Assembly (NCBI GenBank): GCA_040382095.1
Contig: JBEIGB010000013.1
Coordinates: 1 to 58,598 of the forward strand
Length of the DNA: 58,598 bases
From: JADJPL01 sp040382095
Lineage (GTDB): Bacteria; Bacteroidota; Bacteroidia; Chitinophagales; Saprospiraceae
Direction of reading: 5' to 3'
Shown here: positions 51,236 through 58,598 of the stretch, piece after piece
How the letters are laid out: each line of letters opens with the position of its first letter
Position numbering within the stretch: position 1 is the first letter of the stretch
The notes under the pieces: model-generated
Told to the model about the DNA's origin: nothing
The model's input: only the letters and a program-made list of their open reading frames with translations
Database searches by the model: none
Program-made: the position numbers and the translations under genes

Positions 51236-51832
51236 TCAAAACTTCACCTCTACTGAAAAGTGTTTTTCCTTTGAAAACCGTCCCCCCTGCTGCCCATAGA
51301 TCGAATATCCTTTGTACTTATCGTATTTTAACTCCTGGTCGGATTCTGAGATAATGCTGTGAATAGAATTTTTTATCCAGATCGAATGTACCCCATTGCC
51401 TTTAAAAAAAACGCGAAGTTCCTTTGTTTTTAGGGTAGCATCGCCTGCCGTATATCTGATTTCCTCCAATGATCCCCCCGTAAAAATACTGTCCACACGA
51501 TACTTATCCTTCCAGGACGGCTTGTTGATATCCGATTGAATAAACGGCGCCAGTTCTGCCGTGTAGTTAATACCAGCAGCAGTTTGCACGGATTCACGCC
51601 CATCGAGCCGGACTGTTTTTCTTGCCTGGGGTTTATCTTTTTGCAGGGATTTCACCTCCTGGTTAAAAAAATCCCGCAGGTCAAAAAAAACGATTGCGTC
51701 CTGCCCCTGATCCGGTGTTTTTTCCGTGGAAGGACCACACCCAATCGCGGTGAAGGCTACTATACCGACGAGCATAGCCACGCCTGTGAATAGCCACGCC
51801 GTTGCACGGCCAACAAAAAAGCGATGTTGCAT
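51236..51832 (-). CDS. Putative lipoprotein of unknown function
   Basis: A 198-residue protein. The N-terminus has a long hydrophobic stretch (about 12-31) ending in Ala-Ile-Gly-Cys32, a usable lipoprotein cleavage site, so the mature protein is likely anchored in the envelope. The rest has alternating strand patterns (ELAPFIQSDINKP, YRVDSIFTGGSLEEIRYTAG, ELRVFFKGNGVHSIWIKNSIHSI), like small beta-rich lipoproteins. I do not recognise the family. It follows gpmI after 22 nt and is probably co-transcribed. Confidence 0.75.
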   Translation of the reverse strand: MQHRFFVGRATAWLFTGVAMLVGIVAFTAIGCGPSTEKTPDQGQDAIVFFDLRDFFNQEVKSLQKDKPQARKTVRLDGRESVQTAAGINYTAELAPFIQSDINKPSWKDKYRVDSIFTGGSLEEIRYTAGDATLKTKELRVFFKGNGVHSIWIKNSIHSIISESDQELKYDKYKGYSIYGQQGGRFSKEKHFSVEVKF

Positions 51833-51854
51833 AAGCAGTTGTGCAGTTTAAAAG

Positions 51855-53393
51855 CTATTCCGACGGTATTTTTCCGACTTCTATCAGGATTTTACCGTCC
51901 ATTTCTACAGGGACTTCCATACCCAGGCAATAGAGAATTGTCGGGGCGATATCGGCAAGTTTTCCATTTTTTATCTTGACACCGGCGACATCGTCCGCCA
52001 CAAAAATACAAGGTACCAGATTTTTGGTATGTGCCGTATTGGGGGATCCATCTTCATTGACCATAAAATCCGAGTTCCCGTGATCGGCGATTACCAGTGC
52101 TTCATACCCCAGGGAGAGCGCCGTGGAGATAACCTTGTCCAGGCACGCGTCCACAGTCTCGACAGCCTTTACCGATGCCTGAAACACCCCGGTATGGCCC
52201 ACCATATCGGCATTTGCAAAATTCAGGCAAATGAAGTCGGGTTTGTTGACCTGCATATCCTGGATAATCGCATCGGCAATACCTTTTGCGCTCATCTCCG
52301 GCTGCAGGTCATAGGTAGGGACTTTTGGGGAAGGTATCAGTATCCTCCGCTCGCCGGGGAAGGCCTCCTCCCGCCCGCCCGAAAAGAAAAACGTAACATG
52401 CGGATATTTTTCTGTCTCGGCAATCCGCACCTGAGTCTTTCCCGCTTTAGCAAGGACTTCGCCAATGGTATTTTGAAGGTTATCGTTTTTGAAAAGGGTT
52501 TCTAACCCGGTGAAGGTTTCGTCATAACTGGTCATCGTCGCATAACACAGGTCGAGTTTGTGCATCCCAAACTCCGGAAAATCCTGCTGGGTAAGCGCCA
52601 TGGTAATCTGTCGGGGGCGATCGGTACGGAAATTGAAGCAAAGTACAGCATCTCCGTCTTTAATCAGGCCATTGTGCCCTGCCACGAGCATTGGCTGAAG
52701 GAATTCATCGGTTTCACCTTGTTCATAGCGTTGGCGGATTGCCCCCAGTATATCGCTGGTCTGTGTTCCTTTCCCCTGTACGAGCAAGTCATAGGCCAGG
52801 CGGATGCGCTCCCAGCGCTTATCGCGGTCCATCGCATAATACCGGCCGATAACGGAAGCAAGTTTTGCGCGTTTGCCCTCCAGAAATTGCAGCAGGTCTT
52901 CTATAAAAGCGTAGCCACTTTTGGGATCACAATCCCGCCCATCGGTGAAGGCGTGGATGTAAATTTCTGAAACACCGTGAGCCTCTGCAATTTCGACAAG
53001 CGCTTTGCAGTGATTAATATGAGCATGTACTCCGCCATCTGAATAAAGCCCTATCAAGTGCAGCGGACGCTGGTGTGCTTTGGCGTAGGAAATTGTTTTG
53101 ATTAACGCTGGATTATGGGCAAGCGTGCCCTCACGAACTGCCTTGTTAATCCTGGCGAGCTCCTGATAGACGACCCGACCGGCCCCAATATTGAGATGGC
53201 CGACCTCGGAGTTGCCCATCTGACCTTCCGGCAGACCAACCTCCTCTCCATAAGTTACTAAAGTGGCATGTGGATATTTATTCCAGAGCGTATCAAAACA
53301 CGGCGTATTTGCCTGGGCAATTGCATCGGCACCGGGATTTTGCCCCAGGCCCCAGCCGTCTAAGATGGCCAATAGAAAACGATTTGCTTGCAT
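51855..53393 (-). CDS. gpmI: 2,3-bisphosphoglycerate-independent phosphoglycerate mutase
   Basis: The glycolytic and gluconeogenic enzyme that interconverts 3- and 2-phosphoglycerate through a phospho-serine. In 512 residues it has the metal-binding start LLAILDGWGLG (Asp12), catalytic Ser62 (GQMGNSEVGHLNIGAGR), SDGGVHAHINH, FTDGRDCDPKSG, the sugar-phosphate Arg segment FNFRTDRPRQ, and ADHGNSDFM with the late metal ligands. All are intact. It faces the DUF4783 gene across 130 nt. Confidence 0.97.
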   Translation of the reverse strand: MQANRFLLAILDGWGLGQNPGADAIAQANTPCFDTLWNKYPHATLVTYGEEVGLPEGQMGNSEVGHLNIGAGRVVYQELARINKAVREGTLAHNPALIKTISYAKAHQRPLHLIGLYSDGGVHAHINHCKALVEIAEAHGVSEIYIHAFTDGRDCDPKSGYAFIEDLLQFLEGKRAKLASVIGRYYAMDRDKRWERIRLAYDLLVQGKGTQTSDILGAIRQRYEQGETDEFLQPMLVAGHNGLIKDGDAVLCFNFRTDRPRQITMALTQQDFPEFGMHKLDLCYATMTSYDETFTGLETLFKNDNLQNTIGEVLAKAGKTQVRIAETEKYPHVTFFFSGGREEAFPGERRILIPSPKVPTYDLQPEMSAKGIADAIIQDMQVNKPDFICLNFANADMVGHTGVFQASVKAVETVDACLDKVISTALSLGYEALVIADHGNSDFMVNEDGSPNTAHTKNLVPCIFVADDVAGVKIKNGKLADIAPTILYCLGMEVPVEMDGKILIEVGKIPSE

Positions 53394-53523
53394 ATTCCTG
53401 TATTTGCCTGCACTAATTACAATGAAACGCCCAATTTACGCCATCGGTTGGAACTAAAAGAAGTATAGATACAATTATTATAACTGTACGTGCGTTTTTT
53501 AAAGTGGTACATAAAATAACCAA

Positions 53524-53898
53524 ATGAAAATCATCCTGCTTTTCTTTTCCCTGCTCCCTTTAACCGCCACTGGCGATATGGATGCGATTACCCGTGCAAT
53601 CGCTACAGGCCAGATCGCCACGCTGGAGCAGTATCTGGACAGTACGGTAGAGATTTCCCTTCCCGGTCAGGAAGATATATATGAAAAGGAAAAAGCAGCC
53701 GCCGTCCTGAAGGATTTCTTTGAACATTGCGCCCCAAAGGCATTCAATGAGGTACACCACGGCGCCTCCAAGGGAAACGATTCATTATATTACATTGGTA
53801 CCCTTTATACGAGTGCAGGTAATTACCGGTGGTATATGTTTATCCGAATTGAGAATACAAAGTTATTGATCCAGGAAATACGGATTGACAAGGCATAA
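53524..53898 (+). CDS. DUF4783 protein
   Basis: A 124-residue secreted protein of the DUF4783 family, common in Bacteroidota. A signal peptide (about 1-17, ending in LTATG) precedes an NTF2/SnoaL-like fold: DAITRAIATGQIATLEQYLDS as the first helix, VEISLPGQEDIYEKEKA, VLKDFFEHCAPKAFNEVHHG, then paired strands SLYYIGTLYTSAGNYRWYMFIR and LLIQEIRIDKA. No catalytic residue is obvious. It stands alone between gpmI and the convergent TIGR02757 gene. Confidence 0.88.
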   Translation: MKIILLFFSLLPLTATGDMDAITRAIATGQIATLEQYLDSTVEISLPGQEDIYEKEKAAAVLKDFFEHCAPKAFNEVHHGASKGNDSLYYIGTLYTSAGNYRWYMFIRIENTKLLIQEIRIDKA

Positions 53899-53921
53899 AG
53901 GCCACCTTAAACCCGGCCCTG

Positions 53922-54689
53922 CTATTCCCCTGATTTCCCGATTCCAAATAAGGCAAAATCATAGCGTACGGGATCTGCAGCGTCGAATTTCCGAAGGTTG
54001 GAGGTAAGCTCCAGTACTGTTTGCCAATCTGTGGCTTTTCGCTGGATAAGCCCCAGTCTTCTTGCCACCCGTTCTACGTGGACATCCAGGGGCATTAATA
54101 ATTGGTCGGGGCGAATGTGTTTCCACAGTCCAAAATCCACTCCACAATGATCGCTGCGCACCATCCACCGCAGGAACATATTGAGGCGCTTGCAGGTCGA
54201 ACCCCTGTCCGGTGTCGCGACGTGTTTTCGGGTACGCGGCGAAGAATGGCCGGCCGGGAAAAAAAGCCGATGAAATCCGCTCAATGCTGGACCAACGTGT
54301 AGTGCAGCAGGTGGAAGAAACTGCGTAAAAGCAGCTTCAAGGGAATCGGAGTGCTCAAAGTACTGCCGAAAAAACTCAATGAAATACAGGGTATCCTCCC
54401 CTTGGAAGGTCCTGTGCTTAAAGTTGAGAAAGGGGAGCAGATCTTTTTCGGTATGCCCACGGATAAAAGCATAGGGAGCATTATCCATCATTGCGAATAA
54501 TAATTCTGCCTTTTGAATAATCGTCTTGCGCTGCCCCCATGCAAGCATGGCCGTCCAGAATGCCGTTATCTCGATATCTTGAAGAAGGGAAAAGCGATGG
54601 GGGATAACGATTGGGTCATCGGGAATAAAAGACGGTCTGTTATATACATGGGCATAGTAATCCAGAAAGGGTTGAAGATTTCTTTCCAT
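53922..54689 (-). CDS. TIGR02757 family protein
   Basis: A 255-residue protein of the TIGR02757 family, which is widespread in Bacteroidota and a few other phyla and has no known role. Family segments: YNRPSFIPDDPIVIPHRFS, DIEITAFWTAMLAWGQRKTII, CKRLNMFLRWMVRSDHCGVDFGLW, LLMPLDVHVERVARRLGL and DPVRYDFALFGIG. The last parts resemble the HhH-GPD region of DNA glycosylases (helix, then LDVHVERVARRLG), suggesting a nucleic-acid-binding helical fold. An ATG at 54776 adds 29 residues with no family match; I chose the ATG at 54689. Confidence 0.88.
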   Translation of the reverse strand: MERNLQPFLDYYAHVYNRPSFIPDDPIVIPHRFSLLQDIEITAFWTAMLAWGQRKTIIQKAELLFAMMDNAPYAFIRGHTEKDLLPFLNFKHRTFQGEDTLYFIEFFRQYFEHSDSLEAAFTQFLPPAALHVGPALSGFHRLFFPAGHSSPRTRKHVATPDRGSTCKRLNMFLRWMVRSDHCGVDFGLWKHIRPDQLLMPLDVHVERVARRLGLIQRKATDWQTVLELTSNLRKFDAADPVRYDFALFGIGKSGE

Positions 54690-54857
54690 TTGAATAGCCT
54701 TATTACGATGAGCGGGCATCGTAGGGAAAATACGTGTGATATCGTTCGAAAGGTTAGAACACACTACCCCGGCCACGTCGCCGGGAGGGGCCTTGATACG
54801 GCAAAGAAACCCTGAACATCAAAAGGAAGACATAATGGGAAGTCCGCAAAAACGACG

Positions 54858-54889
54858 AAGCCCCGGGCGTAAAGAGATGCCCGGGGCTT
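54858..54889 (-). terminator. Terminator of the rRNA operon
   Basis: An 11-bp perfect GC-rich stem (54858-54868 with 54879-54889) and a 10-nt loop lie 15 nt downstream of the 5S gene on the minus strand. A T5 run follows shortly after. It is the strongest terminator in the window. Confidence 0.85.
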
Positions 54890-54903
54890 GTACCGTGTAT
54901 TTT

Positions 54904-55015
<112 letters not shown>

Positions 55016-55150
55016 GCTCTTCAAAATCCAGCCCTAACGACCAGATCCCAGATCTTTATTGACTAAGTAAGTGAGAAACTCAGAAGAAATCTAGCGCAAT
55101 TATGATCCTGATGCTTATTACAATACCAGATCGCTTGATCTTTTGTTTTT

Positions 55151-57900
<2,750 letters not shown>

Positions 57901-58134
57901 TTATCTTCGCCTTCTAGTATCCTAAAACGCATCGCTTTCACAATTGCGCTCGCTTTCTTCTTTCGTCTCTCTACCTTACTTGTCAATGAACGTTTCGAAA
58001 AGTTTACCCGGATAAATTGCTGAAACTACTTTTCAGCGCACCACCAGGTATTTTTCGTTGAAGCACAGGTGGATTTGAACCACTTCCGCACATTTGCGGA
58101 CTGCCCCTTTTGGCGCAGTACTTGTTAAACTTTG

Positions 58135-58208
58135 TGGAGGATATCGGATTCGAACCGATGACCCCCTGCTTGCAAAGCAGGTGCTCTAGCCAGCTGAGCT
58201 AATCCCCC
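58135..58208 (-). tRNA. tRNA-Ala(TGC)
   Basis: 74 nt in the 16S-23S spacer. Acceptor stem GGGGGAT / ATCCTCC, U8-A9, D-loop with AGCTGGCTAGA, anticodon loop CTTTGCAAG with TGC, and T-loop GTTCGAATC. The 3' CCA is not encoded. Confidence 0.97.
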
Positions 58209-58295
58209 GAATATTTCGTTATCCGACCGATTGCACACGCAGGATTCACTTATGAAACCATTCCGCCGGCATACACTTTAGAGCGAACTGATTTG

Positions 58296-58369
58296 TAGTC
58301 TCGGGCGGACTTGAACCGCCGACCTCTACATTATCAGTGTAGCGCTCTAACCGGCTGAGCTACGAGACT
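58296..58369 (-). tRNA. tRNA-Ile(GAT)
   Basis: 74 nt upstream of tRNA-Ala in the same spacer. Acceptor stem AGTCTCG / CGAGACT, D-loop AGCCGGTTAGA, anticodon stem CTACA / TGTAG with GAT, and T-loop GTTCAAGTC. The 3' CCA is not encoded. The Ile-Ala pair in the spacer is the common bacterial arrangement. Confidence 0.97.
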
Positions 58370-58515
58370 ATAATACTTGTCAAAACAGTCAGGTTAACTG
58401 CACTACCGCAGCTAGTGATTCCAAAACAGGAAATCCCATTGCACTGGGAGAAGGAAAGGCGCAAACGCGCTCAAGCATCAAAATATACGGCACACATCCT
58501 TAGTCGTTCTCTTAA

Positions 58516-58598
<83 letters not shown>

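Overview
The window is a piece of a Bacteroidota chromosome of roughly balanced GC content. The evidence is the gene set: DUF4271 next to hemD, TIGR02757, DUF4783, a fused B12-dependent mutase, the uppS-bamA order, and MtaB. It is also the promoter type, because several gaps carry the Bacteroidota pattern TTG, about 20 nt, TAnnTTTG (for example 2404-2434, 4570-4600 and 50997-51027). Lineage below phylum is uncertain. No prophage, IS element or CRISPR array is visible. Most of the window is core genome, and it ends in a ribosomal RNA operon.

Layout. 1-5.5 kb: a PpiD-type periplasmic chaperone and a two-component pair on the minus strand, facing a DUF4271 membrane protein. 5.5-12.5 kb (plus): hemD, a CoA-type Nudix hydrolase, a fused isobutyryl-CoA mutase (icmF) broken by one extra G, then two coiled-coil envelope proteins. 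12.5-23 kb: lytic transglycosylase, mnmG with a small membrane protein, a conserved protein of unknown function, an M15 peptidase, a thioredoxin-fold protein, ettA and nadE. 23.4-29.6 kb (plus): dnaX, a UvrD-type helicase fused to an Fe-S nuclease domain, and a glycosyltransferase. 29.5-33.1 kb (minus): a tight unit of CDGSH protein, GH18 hydrolase, AIM24-like protein and mtaB. 33.1-38.1 kb (plus): RluA-type pseudouridine synthase, a nickel maturation set hypA-hypB-hypC with a small membrane protein, GGGP synthase, rsgA and an unreported 55-residue membrane protein. 38.1-41.6 kb (minus): bamA and uppS. 41.9-47.7 kb: crcB facing a polysaccharide export set (Wzy-, Wzz- and Wzx-like) and a MacB-like permease. 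47.8-54.7 kb: housekeeping enzymes (IMPase, hpt, M28 peptidase, gpmI, TIGR02757), a lipoprotein and DUF4783. 54.9-58.6 kb (minus): 16S (3' end only), tRNA-Ile, tRNA-Ala, 23S, 5S and a strong terminator.

Points that stand out. (1) A candidate stand-alone small RNA lies at about 51034-51175, with a good promoter and a strong intrinsic terminator, in a gap that also holds a 14-bp AT-only inverted repeat. (2) A family of short hairpins (GTGGG, A-run, GC, T-run, GCCCAC) recurs in at least four or five intergenic gaps. (3) Two essential-looking or metabolic genes, icmF and bamA, are each broken by a single base in a 6-nt homopolymer. The bamA break separates a clean signal peptide from the body of the protein. 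Sequencing error is the simplest explanation for both. (4) hypABC stands without hypDEF or any hydrogenase in the window, and its two transcription blocks are preceded by near-identical ~25-nt sequences.
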